From contig QPMI01000397.1 in assembly GCA_004431415.1 (NCBI GenBank), positions 1-44,167 on the forward strand: a DNA stretch of 44,167 nt, in the 5' to 3' direction. This document shows positions 11,567 to 20,826 of the stretch, piece after piece (the stretch's first letter is position 1; every line of letters begins with the position of its first letter). Below the pieces are notes generated by a model. That model had not been told where the DNA came from and made no database searches. It saw nothing but the letters and a program-made list of their open reading frames with translations. A program made the position numbers and the translations under genes. This DNA is from Cyanophora paradoxa. Its lineage: Eukaryota > Glaucocystophyceae > Cyanophorales > Cyanophoraceae.

Positions 11567-11970
11567 CGTGCCGCCTGATCTACTTTTGACTGCATCAAGC
11601 TTGTACCGCAGCACGTGCACCGAAGCACGCGCAGCCCGTGGGCCGGATTGGCCCGTACCGCGTAGCTTTTCCTCGCGATCCAGCCTCTGCTCGCAGCCGT
11701 ATCGCTGCGCCGACCTCGGTGGCGCCCCAGCCGCTGTCCCTTCGCGCCGGGCGGTTTTGCGAGCTGACTAGCTCTTGCGAGCGCATCAGCGGCAAACCGA
11801 TCGCGAGCGTTCGAGTTGCGAATAACAAAGAGCGGCGCGTGTGCAGCTGCAGCGCGTGAACAGTGAGTAAGCGAGATCATTGCGTGCACGAGAATCCGGG
11901 CGTGAACTGAGCTTCGGCACTGAGCTTAAGCAAGAGAAAGCGCCTCAGCAGCCAACAAGAGAAAGTTAAC

Positions 11971-12423
11971 ATGCGACGAGGGCGCAAAGTTGCTGCAGAG
12001 CTGCCTGAAGGCATCGTTGAAGGCGAGAGCATACAGTTAGAGCGTTGCGGCACTGGGGCTTGCAACGGCGGGCTTTGCCTGCTTTGCCCAGCCGCGGCAC
12101 GCAATCATTTCTGTAGGCGCGAAAATCTCTACCGGCACGTCCGCGCCCAGGCTCTCGAGCCAGAGCGCGCTGCACGCGCCGCCGGCTCGATCGATACAGT
12201 TCTCGAAGACGAGATGCATGACACCCTTCCGTTTCCGACTGGCGCCCGTTTCACGTGCGTGTGCTGCAGCCGCACTCACGCATTCCTCAGCCTGACGTCG
12301 ACACCAAGAGTAGCGAGAGAAGCTGACGCCGGCGCAGTCGCGAGGACCTCGAGCACAAGTGCAACGCGTCGAACCAGGTGCGACCGCCGAGCGGCCTCCG
12401 TCTCTGAAGTCAGCATCATCTGA
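11971..12423 (+). CDS. Possible 150-aa Cys-rich protein, unrecognised
   Basis: An open frame from ATG (GTTAACATGCGA context) to TGA. It contains CLLC followed about 15 residues later by LYRHVRA, reminiscent of a C2H2 finger but lacking the final histidine. A CVCC motif lies near residue 93. The C-terminal third is Ser/Thr/Arg-rich and may be non-coding. It ends 23 bp before the next gene, so it could instead be an upstream exon of that gene. I do not recognise a family, and coding status is uncertain. Confidence 0.3.
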   Translation: MRRGRKVAAELPEGIVEGESIQLERCGTGACNGGLCLLCPAAARNHFCRRENLYRHVRAQALEPERAARAAGSIDTVLEDEMHDTLPFPTGARFTCVCCSRTHAFLSLTSTPRVAREADAGAVARTSSTSATRRTRCDRRAASVSEVSII

Positions 12424-12446
12424 ACCATCCGCAGCTCCCCTTCGCG

Positions 12447-13237
12447 ATGGAGGTGGCCGACAGTGTCTTCCGCTGCTACGTGATGTCGCGGCCGGCTTCG
12501 GGACCGCGTCTGGCTGTTGGGGGGCTCGTCGTTGCCTCCGCCGACGACGCCTCCTGGCTCGGCCTCGCGCTCGGCCGGCTTTCTGCGGGCGCCGTCGCGC
12601 TTGTGCTCCCGCCGGACGGATACCGGCACGCCGCATCCACCTGGCCGTCAGAAGCGGCCCCCGACGTCGCCGGTCTCGTGTCCGTGCTCGGAGCGGCTGA
12701 GAGGCCCCTAGGCCTGCTCATCCTCGTCCGCGAGCTCCCCGACCGGCCTGGCTTCCCCCCCATCCGCGAGGAGGCCGTCGCCTTCGCTTTAGCAACCGTC
12801 GAAGCACTCGCGGCTGCGCGGCAGGATCGCTTCGTCGTTCGCTTTGTCGGGTGCGCGAACATTCATTCAACTGGACTGCCCATATCTAGATCTCACCTCT
12901 GTTTCATGATTGCCACGGCAGACCTGCAATCGAGGACCTCCACATGGGAGTCCTCACGCGCCTCCGAGACGCCGGCCTCGTGGATATCGAACTTCAAGAC
13001 CTCGTCTACCAGATGCGCGGCGGAAGCGAGCAGCGCGCCAGCCGCGTGGCTCTGCAGGCGCTCGAGGCGGCGGGCCGCCTCACCATGCTCTCGCAGCAGG
13101 GCCCTCTTCAGGACCGGCGCCGCTGGCTGCCGCTCACCCGCACGGCCGACTTCCGCCCCGACCCCCTCCAGGCGGCCTGGATCGCCTATGTTTACGGCGA
13201 GCCCTCTGCAGACAGCATGCGCACCATCATTTTTTAG
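12447..13237 (+). CDS. Two-exon gene for an unrecognised 239-aa protein
   Basis: Exon 1 is 12447-12850 and exon 2 is 12922-13237. The intron 12851-12921 (71 nt) starts GTGCGCG and ends CACGGCAG. Together the exons give 720 nt, in frame to TAG. The join reads FVG-PAIEDLHMGVL, a smooth amphipathic stretch, which supports the intron. The N-terminal half has Ala/Leu/Val-rich segments with an LVLPPDGY motif. The C-terminal half is helical (LTRLRDAGLVDIEL; RASRVALQALEAAGRL) and could be a winged-helix-like fold, but this is only an impression. Without splicing the second half loses this character. Function unknown. Confidence 0.55.
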
Positions 13238-14122
13238 CCAGCTGTTCAAAGTTAGGGGTAGGCCGTGCGAACACAGTTGATGCGCAGAGTTTTTCCGCCC
13301 CAGAACAATCTTTCATATACAGTGCACTCAATCTCGAAGTTCATTCAGGCTTTTCTTTATTCGGTTAGATCGCAGCGTCTGCTTATCAGCCCTTTTCTAC
13401 TCTTTACAATCACATATAATTTGTCTCTATCTTTACTACTTCAATTGCAACCTGCCGCGCGCGCTGGGCCGGGGTCGATCTACATCTGCCCCGTGCATGT
13501 TCGTGCCACTACTACTCTTTCATTAGATCCAGATTCCCCCCTTGCACCCCCGGCGCGCCAAAACGCGGCCGGGCCACTAGTTATAAGATACGTATACTAC
13601 AGATCTAGCTATAGCCTAGTAGAGCCCTACGGAGTCCAGTAGTGCGGACCATATTATACGCCACGCGTACGGTACTACGGGCAACCGTACGCGTGAACCT
13701 GCAAGCTGCGGCCTGTAGCTGAGGGCCTGAGGCCCTGAGGGCAAAGCACAAATTAAACCTAGAATTCAAAATACCGCGATTCATGATTGAACACTTACAT
13801 TGGGCCATTATATTAGTAGGCATTCCCGACGAACTCGAATTAACTAGTATATATCATTACCGTAGCCGGCCCATTATTTTCGGGTTCTGCATGCGCGCAC
13901 GTGCTCTTTACATATCGATCCCAATCATGCAAGTTTCCCAACTTACAAATTTGTAAGATTCCGAACGTCCGAGCGTCAACGCTGCACTACAACAACTTGC
14001 GCTGCAGGCTGCAGCTGATCTAGGGCAAAGCACAGAGTCGCCACAGACCTAGAAATGCCGTGATTGCAGTAGTATAGTTACGTACTACAGTGCTAGAATA
14101 CGTAAAGCTTTAAGCCTTAAAG
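13238..14122. other. AT-richer intergenic region, no gene seen
   Basis: No convincing coding sequence. Two diverged similar segments occur, at about 13703-13790 and 13995-14075. Both contain a TGCAGGCTGCAG-like start, GGGCAAAGCACA, then a CCTAGAA...CCG(C/T)GATT stretch, which suggests an old duplication. The end of the region is the palindrome CTTTAAG-C-CTTAAAG (14108-14122), which abuts the next start codon. Confidence 0.5.
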
Positions 14123-14386
14123 ATGAGCAGCTGTAGCAGCTCTTTCTCATCAGCGTCTACATGTCTCCTGTTTGGGGTGCCTGTCTCGTTGGAAGCGGCA
14201 ATTGCGCGCATCCGCGCGGCGGCACGAGCGGCAGCGCTAGCGCCGGAGACATGCGCAGCGTCAATTGAGAATTCGAACGTTACACACGATCATTCCATTC
14301 GAAATGGAGAAGACGCTGACGAAATCTCCTCGGGGTTCGACGCTTCTGACGCCGGCGAAGGTATCTCCATGGATTGCAATCTGCAG

Positions 14387-14436
<50 letters not shown>

Positions 14437-15158
14437 GCAGCAGCACCAAACTAATTTAATGCTGATCATGAAGCTTCGCGATCGGGTGCGCGCAGGTCCA
14501 GAGGGCTGGCTTGCCATCAACAGCGAGGAGGCGGACGCTGTCCTCGCCCGCGCCGCCTCCGACGTCGACGCGGAAGTGGCATCATCCCTCGGACCCCTCG
14601 CCCTTTGGGAGGTATGCACGCGTGATGCTCTGAACTCTCATGATCAGCTGCAGTTGATTTAATTAATTTTCATTTTCGTGCGGGGCGCGCGCAGGAGTAC
14701 GCCAGTGGTAATGTTGCAATTGACACCGGAATTCGAAATGATGACGGCTGTGACCCTATCCTTGGCGTGGATCCGGAGCCGGATGCTGGAGCAGCTAGCT
14801 ATAGCTCTACAGTTAGCGTTAACGTTCCCGATCCGACAAGTCTGCTTTCCAGGTCTGGGGTGCATTCAAACGCGGGTCAGCGCCTTGTTGATTATGAAGG
14901 CCACCATGCGCAAGGGACATCAGCTGCTTTGGTATGCATATACGTACATGCGGTATACATGATTACAATTAATATTGTGCGAATAACAATAATCTTTAAG
15001 GCGACTTCTGTGATCATGATCAGGAGGGCTGTCAGGGCCCTTGGTGTGCACCCCCCCCAGGAGCATTTGCTTCAATTCCCGGAGGGATTGTTGTATATGG
15101 TCATGGTGCAAGGCAGGGGGCGGCGAGCGGGGCGCTCCTTGGTGGAACAAATACGTAG
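14123..15158 (+). CDS. Four-exon gene for an unrecognised 241-aa protein
   Basis: Exons 14123-14360, 14496-14611, 14695-14931 and 15024-15158 give 726 nt ending in TAG. All three introns are GT-AG (135, 83 and 92 nt) and the phases agree. The start ATG follows a perfect 7-bp palindrome. The protein begins with a Ser-rich, mildly hydrophobic segment (SSCSSSFSSASTCLLF), then an Ala/Arg helix, an acidic Asp/Glu-rich middle, and a Gly/Ala-rich end with GIVVYGHGARQGAASGALL. I recognise no domain. Intron 1 is in frame, so retention would insert 45 residues including a Cys-Val run. The downstream neighbour is the DDE transposase gene on the same strand. Confidence 0.5.
14390..14436. repeat. (GT)n(AT)n compound microsatellite in intron 1
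   Basis: About 15 GT repeats pass directly into AT repeats, within the first intron (14361-14495) of the preceding four-exon gene. It is the cause of an artificial CVCV/YIYI stretch if the DNA is translated unspliced. Confidence 0.9.
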
Positions 15159-15590
15159 GCACATGCACCGGGCATGGCAGCGGCCAGGCAGGCAGTCCCT
15201 GGCAGCCGATCCTGGCATAGTGAACAGGAGCCCGGGGCGCGGCGCCGGCGAGCTAGTAGCGTAAGAGGTCTTTGTATCATACATACAAGTGGTTCGTGTG
15301 GCCGGGCGGGCTGCGCGCGCGCTGCCCTGGACGCGCGCCCGTCGAGCGTGCGGGCGCCAGCTCGGGCACTCAGATGCATGCCGGCAGCGCTCAAACCTAC
15401 CACGGATGCGATGCTAGGTCGCTGAAGATGCTGCGCGCGCCCGACGCGGCCCAGCACTCGGTTTTGACGACAGCGTCAAGGGAGGGGGGGTGCAGTGAAT
15501 TTTTCGACCGCGGGAACAGCCGGCGGCAGACCGCCGGAGAGCCGCCCCAGCCGGCCAAAACAGCGATAGCCTAGTGCACGGAGCTGCGGG
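15159..15590. other. Intergenic region, no gene seen
   Basis: GC-rich sequence between two plus-strand genes. Open frames on both strands look like composition artefacts. It presumably holds the 3' UTR of the upstream gene and the promoter of the transposase gene, but I see no recognisable promoter element. Confidence 0.5.
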
Positions 15591-15620
15591 CGCTCATTGC
15601 GGTTCGCCTCGCAATGAGCG
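15591..15620 (+). promoter_or_regulatory. Perfect 11-bp hairpin covering the transposase start codon
   Basis: Arms CGCTCATTGCG (15591-15601) and CGCAATGAGCG (15610-15620) flank an 8-nt loop. The proposed ATG at 15614-15616 is in the 3' arm, so in mRNA the start codon would be paired. This could lower translation of the transposase. The structure is seen directly; the regulatory role is inferred. Confidence 0.55.
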
Positions 15621-17821
15621 GCTTCGAGATTTACATCGACCCGGAGATTCTGGAGGAGTATGTGGCTCAGAAGAGAAAGGCGAGGGAGATCGTGGCTCTG
15701 CTGCACGAGGAGCACCAAATCCAGATTTCGATGCGCGCCCTGCGCTACAAGCTCAGCGACCTCGACCTCTCGACGGACTACTCTCTCTCAAAGGAGGCAG
15801 TTTACGATGTCGTAGAAGAAGCGGCGACTTTGTGCGGCGACGGATACGGCTACGACGCGATCCGCGGGGCGCTCAGGGCCGCGGGCATCACTGTGGCGAA
15901 GTCTAGGATTCAGCACGCCCTCGCGGAGCTGGATCCGACGGGACGCAACGTTCGCCTGGGCGAGTTCGCGAAAAAGCGCAGGTCCATCCACCGCTCGACC
16001 TTCTACGGGTCCGCGCCGCCACGCCGCCCGTGCCGCACCGCCGCGCCGCGCTGACGCACGCCTTGTGCGCAGGAAGTTCTTCGGCTGGAGTGTCGGTTTC
16101 GACCAGAACGAGAAGGCGGTGCCGTACACGAACGTCTACATCTTCGCGGCCGTGGAGAATACGTCCACATTCATCCTGGACTTGCATTGCGGGCTTGCTC
16201 GCTCCACTATACAAGGCTACAAACTGTACAAGTGCGCGCGAGGGGCACACGCCTCGCAGCTGCGTGCTCCGTGACCCAGAGCTGCAGGTCGGTCGTGGAG
16301 GAGTTCGGGGTCTTCGACACGGTCTCCTCGGACTGCGGCGCAGAGAACCGGCTGACCTGGACAGCCCACGTGTGCTCCCTCCCACTCCTCTTGCTCACCT
16401 GCGCCGCACCTGACCCCCGGGGCGCGGCCACCGAAAGGCGCTCGTGCTGGAGGAAACCGAGCGGCTGATCGACGAGGAAATTGCGAAGGGCAACATCACG
16501 GACCCCACCACCGGCCTTCCCTGGCGGAGGCTCAACTTCGAAGATCCAACGACCTGCGCGACGCCGTCATGGTGGGCCCATCCTACCGGAACCCGAAGGT
16601 CGAGAAGAATTGGAGGTGATGGACACGCCCTCTCCCCCACGCATTCCTTCTGTATTTGCTCTCTCCGGTAACACTCCATGGGCAGGTGGGTGAATGTCAA
16701 GGTCACGAAGCCCATCGTGGATGCGGCTGTGATGCTGGAGATGCTCGAGTGGTACAACAGGTGCCCTTCGTGCGACCCGCCAGTCGATGACAGCTACAGA
16801 CCATGATGGCCATCCCTATGTACATGTTGGAAGGCTACAATCAGTTACTTCTGGCTGAGACTTGCCAAATTAAGAGCTCTTAATTTGCATGCGTGCATTC
16901 GAATTCACTTGGCATGCATGCTTATTATTCTCCGCTTGCATTCAGACTCGACCCTCAACAGCTGTTTGCCATGGCGAAGGCGACCATGTACGTGATGGAG
17001 TACGGCCTCGCCATCGCGAAGAACAGCTGGAACCACCACGTGAATTCAGGCTCCAAGGAGACGGGGGGGCAGAACGGCAGGCCAGACTGGTGGTATGCAC
17101 TGCGGCACCTGTTCCCTGTTCTTTAAATTGTGCTGGTCCCAGCTCACTGGGCCGGGTGCAGGCGCGAGAACATGAACTACATGCGGCCTCTGATGTTCAA
17201 CCTGCCAGAGTGGACGGAAATGAAGGATATCCACAACCAGAGGGGCGGCTCTGTCAACGGCTCGGTCCTTGACAGCCGCATGAAGGACCCCGTTGAGCCC
17301 GACTTCGTCGTCTTTGACGAACCCGCACGACTCTCCGGTGTGAAATTACCTGCCCCGGGCACTCCCTTCATTGTTTATCAAGCTTCCTCACGCTCAGGAT
17401 GCTGCGGGACGAGATGTTCAAGGAATGCAATGAGGACTTGAAGGAGATCTGGAAGCATGTGGTCAACTTCGGGCGGGAGTATGATGAGGAAGCTCCGGGG
17501 GTACGTGGACGCATTGCGGAGCAGTACTCCAGCAACCCCCTTGGAGGGCTCCCCCGGCTCTTCTTGTTCATGCTGCAGCTGAACGAGCAGCTTTCCGACC
17601 TGCACCTGTACGATGTGTCCATCCCCGGCTGGATGCAGTGGGTGCACGACGCACCCGCCAACAACGACGCGCCCCGTGCCCGGTCAATGCAGGGGATGGG
17701 CTTCTTCCCACCGGACGAGTACCTGCTGGAGCCCCAGGAAATGCGTGCAGCTTTCTTTTATTATGTGCACAATTTCGATCCCCTCGTGCGCGGCCCCGGG
17801 CCCGCTAGGCTAGCCCTCTAG
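15614..17821 (+). CDS. DDE transposase/integrase-core protein, eight exons, one or two frame breaks
   Basis: Exons: 15614-16008, 16073-16231, 16288-16369, 16438-16615, 16686-16760, 16946-17092, 17162-17337 and 17398-17821; introns are GT-AG, 56-185 nt. The N-terminus (HEEHQIQISMRALRYKL, GYGYDAIRGALRAAGI) is the helix-turn-helix region of the eukaryotic rve-like integrase-core family, IS3-related in fold. Catalytic residues proposed are D in GFDQNEK, D in SSDCGAEN and E in NPKVEKNW. The AKNSWNHH plus GRPDWW block matches the conserved stretch after the E in that family. A one-base shift is needed near 16550 within exon 4, and another at the exon 7-8 join, so the copy is either damaged or carries sequence errors. 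The C-terminal 200 residues are unassigned. Likely role: cut-and-paste transposition in the nucleus. Confidence 0.65.
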
Positions 17822-18530
17822 CGGCCCTCTAGCCCTAGCTTGATATAGCTAGCTCTGGCTATGTCTAATGAAACGCTCTCTCCTGCTCGCACTGGGCGGG
17901 AAAGGAAATGGAAACATCCACATACAGCAAAGTGACATTGACCTAGGCCTAGAGCTCGGGATGAACATCCAGAGACAGAACTACCTTCAAGCTTCACCTC
18001 GGCTGCAGCCAGCCTAGATGCGAGCAGCTCCCCGACAATACCTGCAGCTCGAGTGAGTTTCCAAATGCCTGCAGGTGCGGGGACGAGCGCAAGGACTCGA
18101 TGGGGCGCACGGGGCTCAAGAAGAGGGGGAAGCGCGGCCGATGCAGACGCGCTTGCGTGCGCGCTTTCGCCACGCAGCCGTGGGCCCTTCCGCGACTCCG
18201 GCGATCGTAATGCTCCCGCCAGGCTTGCCGGAGCGCGCGCCGAAGCCGCAGCGGGACGCCACCTGCGGTATTGACGCCATCGTAAATGGCCCGTGCGGCG
18301 CCGCGGGCGGTGCACGGGCGCTGCGCCGGCGATGGGATCGCAGTCTGTGTGTGTACCGTAGGCGGATGCGAGCCTCGGGCGTGCCTATTCGCAGCCCGCC
18401 GCGAGGAACAGGTGGTGTTGCCAACTGGCACGCCCGAGCGAGGCGGCGCGGGGCGGGGCTGGGCGGCGCCCAGGTCACTGGCGGCTCGCTCGCGCCGAGC
18501 TCGCTGCAGGAGCGCTCGGCGGGCTCCGGG
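17822..18530. other. Region between transposase and RING/PHD gene, possible extra exons
   Basis: Contains open pieces that may be exons of either neighbour: 17862-18015 (Lys/His-rich, then SDIDLGLELGMNIQ after a one-base shift) and the frame open from 18075 that runs into the RING/PHD gene start. Neither has a recognisable domain. Near 17810-17860, TAGC/CTAG words are dense. Confidence 0.4.
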
Positions 18531-20751
18531 ATGGCTGAGTCCGGTGTACCCGGAGAATTGGGGTACACATCGAAAATGCGCACGCCGCGTCTGGCCTCGC
18601 CGGCGCAGCTCAACACACCCCAAAAGGCGCGCCGTGAAAGCTATATAGCCGAGCGTAACCACTGGATCAAGTACCGTCACGCGGAAGCGATTGCTGACTG
18701 GGCAAACGGCGGCTTTGAAGGACCGAAGCCGCAGCCGCCGGCGCCACCGAGGACCTCATAGCTAAGACAGCTGTTGAGGACAGCACCTGCAGACAGCTGT
18801 TCGCTGCGCAGCCCGCCGACCAAGACGTCGACGCCAGCCAGCAGCCAGCGCCAGCCACCGCCATCAGCTGCAGCCCGCCTCAGAAAGCGACCGTTGACGT
18901 GCACGATTGCGCTCCGCACTCCCCCTCGCCCCGTCGCCGGAGCCGATCGCCCTTAGTGCAACGGTCACTGCGACGTGCGTTGCCCGCGATCCGTCGCCAT
19001 CCGCGCTGATGATACCTGTACAGGAATGAATCAGAGCTAACTGAAAACAAGGCTGAGGAGGCGGCGCCACCCGCGCCGGCTGCGTCGCCGGATGTGCCTG
19101 GCCGTGTGCCCGTGTTCCTGTTCTTCGTTCCAGTCGAGTGCGTGCTCTGCTGCTGCACAACAGTTGTACCAATCTCTTACAGTCGTGCGGCGCCCCTAGG
19201 GTCGATCCTGTGCCGCCCACGCCCGCTCCTGCTGAAGAAGTTCTCTGCCCCCCCACGGAGGAGGAGTTAGCCGAGATGGCGGCTATGGACTTGTCCGAGG
19301 GCGCTATACAGGAGCTGAGGTCTGCAGATGCTGCTGCATAGCAGATGTTTTTGCTGACAGTCGTGAACGTGCAGAGCACGTGCATCAATTTCGAAGGAGG
19401 ACAAGGAGGCTGTTGATCTTCTGATCGGGATCAATGCAACCTGCTCAGTCTGTTTGAGCTCAGTCCAGGATCCTGAGAGAGGGCTCCCTGTGACGGTGGC
19501 CGACAGCGAGGGGAAGATCTGTTCCCACAAGTTCCATGAATCCTGCATCATGGACCTGCTGAAGCACGGGAGGCCGTCCTGTCCTGAGTGGTACATACTA
19601 ATCCCGCCCCCCCCCACCCACCCCTGTGACAGTACCCTTTCTGATCTCTTTACAGTCGCATGGATATCCGCACTGTGGCAAGGCTCAGCGGTGAGAGAGT
19701 GAAGACCATCTCCGAGGCTGAGTTCAAGGAGTGCAACCAGCACTTCCACGATGACGTCGGCCTTCAGGCAACGGAGGCTTTAATCATTGCGGAGGCAGTA
19801 GATGCGGGCGCAGGTTCTCAGTCTCAAGCACCCCCTCTCCCCCTCCAGACTACCGCAGGCAGCCTGGACGGCGATGGACTTATCGTTGCCTCGTCTGCGG
19901 CGAAAACTTCCCCAACTACCACAGCCACCCCTACTTGTGCTGCCACAACAAGGAATCCATCTGCCAGCACGAGCCGGGCGGCTGCGGGCGGTCGGAAGAG
20001 GCGTGCATCAAGCGAAAGCACGTCAGGGAGAGATGCATGAACGCCTACCACCCTGAATGTGTGAACTTCGTGGTCGAGAATGGATTCAAAATGATGGAAT
20101 ATCTCTGTGTGTCCTTTGCATTACATTCGCGATTCAAGACCTCGCTAACGTTTTGTGTAGGCCTCGCCTGCTGCTGCCAGAAATGCCATTTGGCCGGATC
20201 GGAGGATGATCCCTCTCTGAATGGCGAACTCCTCATCTGCGATGGGAGGGCGTGCGGCAGGGCGTGGCACGTCGAATGTGCTGGTTTTTCGGATGCCACC
20301 ATACCCGAGGGCAAGTGGTACTGTGCGTGCCTCTGGATACTGGATGTTCATGCATCGCATTCCTAACACATGCCTTTTAGGCCTTGAGTGCTCGGAGTCA
20401 AGGGAGAAGAAGAGGAGGAGGAAGGAGGAGCGGCGGCAAGCGATGCGGCGTGCAAAGGATGAGCGGCGGCAAGCAACGCGGCGTGCACAGGAGGAGCAGG
20501 AGGAAGAGGAGGAGGAAGAGGAGGAGGAAGAGGAAGAGGAGGAGCAGGAGGCGGAAGAGGAGGAGCAGGAGTCAGAGAACGAAGAGAACGAAGAGCAGCT
20601 GAAGCAGAAGGAGGCGTGGGAACAGCGGAAGCGGCTCACAGCAGCGCGCGTCAGCGCCGCCCCACTGTCGGCACAAAGAGAGTGCGCGAGGCGAAACAAC
20701 GCCAGGCGGCGGCCCTCGCGAAGATTGCCCAGCACAGGCAGCGCACTGTAG
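18531..20751 (+). CDS. RING-H2 and PHD finger protein with acidic coiled tail, multi-exon
   Basis: A candidate start is ATG 18531 (MAESGVPGELGY). Coding then runs with a one-base shift near 18720 through an Ala/Ser-rich part and pieces at 19180-19341 and 19400-19590. The RING-H2 reads CSVC, then CSHKFHESC, then CPE plus a Cys completed across intron 19591-19655. After intron 19814-19848 comes a Cys/His-rich region (CLVC, HSHPYLCC) and a PHD-like half (NAYHPEC, YLC-LAC) joined over intron 20107-20160. A fuller PHD finger follows (CQKC, LLICDGRACGRAWHVEC, WYC-LEC) joined over intron 20323-20380. The tail is a basic then poly-Glu coiled coil. RING-H2 domains are usually E3 ubiquitin ligases and PHD fingers read histone tails, so a chromatin-bound ligase is inferred. 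The last 40 residues are ambiguous between two frames. Exon structure upstream of 19400 is uncertain. Confidence 0.6.
20480..20580. repeat. GAG/GGA trinucleotide-rich tract encoding poly-Glu
   Basis: A purine-only stretch in the last exon of the RING/PHD gene that gives a run of glutamates. It is prone to length change. Confidence 0.8.
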
Positions 20752-20826
20752 AACGTGCCGTAGCGAGCATGAGAAGATAATCGCAGGCTTTGTATGCATC
20801 TGTGCGCACAATGTAAATATTTTGAT

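Larger units (their letters stand above)
10267..11970. other. Gene-free repeat-bearing region
   Basis: No coding region is supported on either strand; the longer open frames are low-complexity or antisense shadows. The segment 10660-11150 is AT-richer and has no feature I recognise. The region carries the dispersed 65-bp pair and the 87-bp tandem repeats listed separately. Confidence 0.6.

Noticed and set aside
17806..17860. A solo fragment of the LTR near 17.8 kb
   Set aside because: Only short TAGCCCTAG and AGCTAGCTCT words are shared; they do not align over any length.
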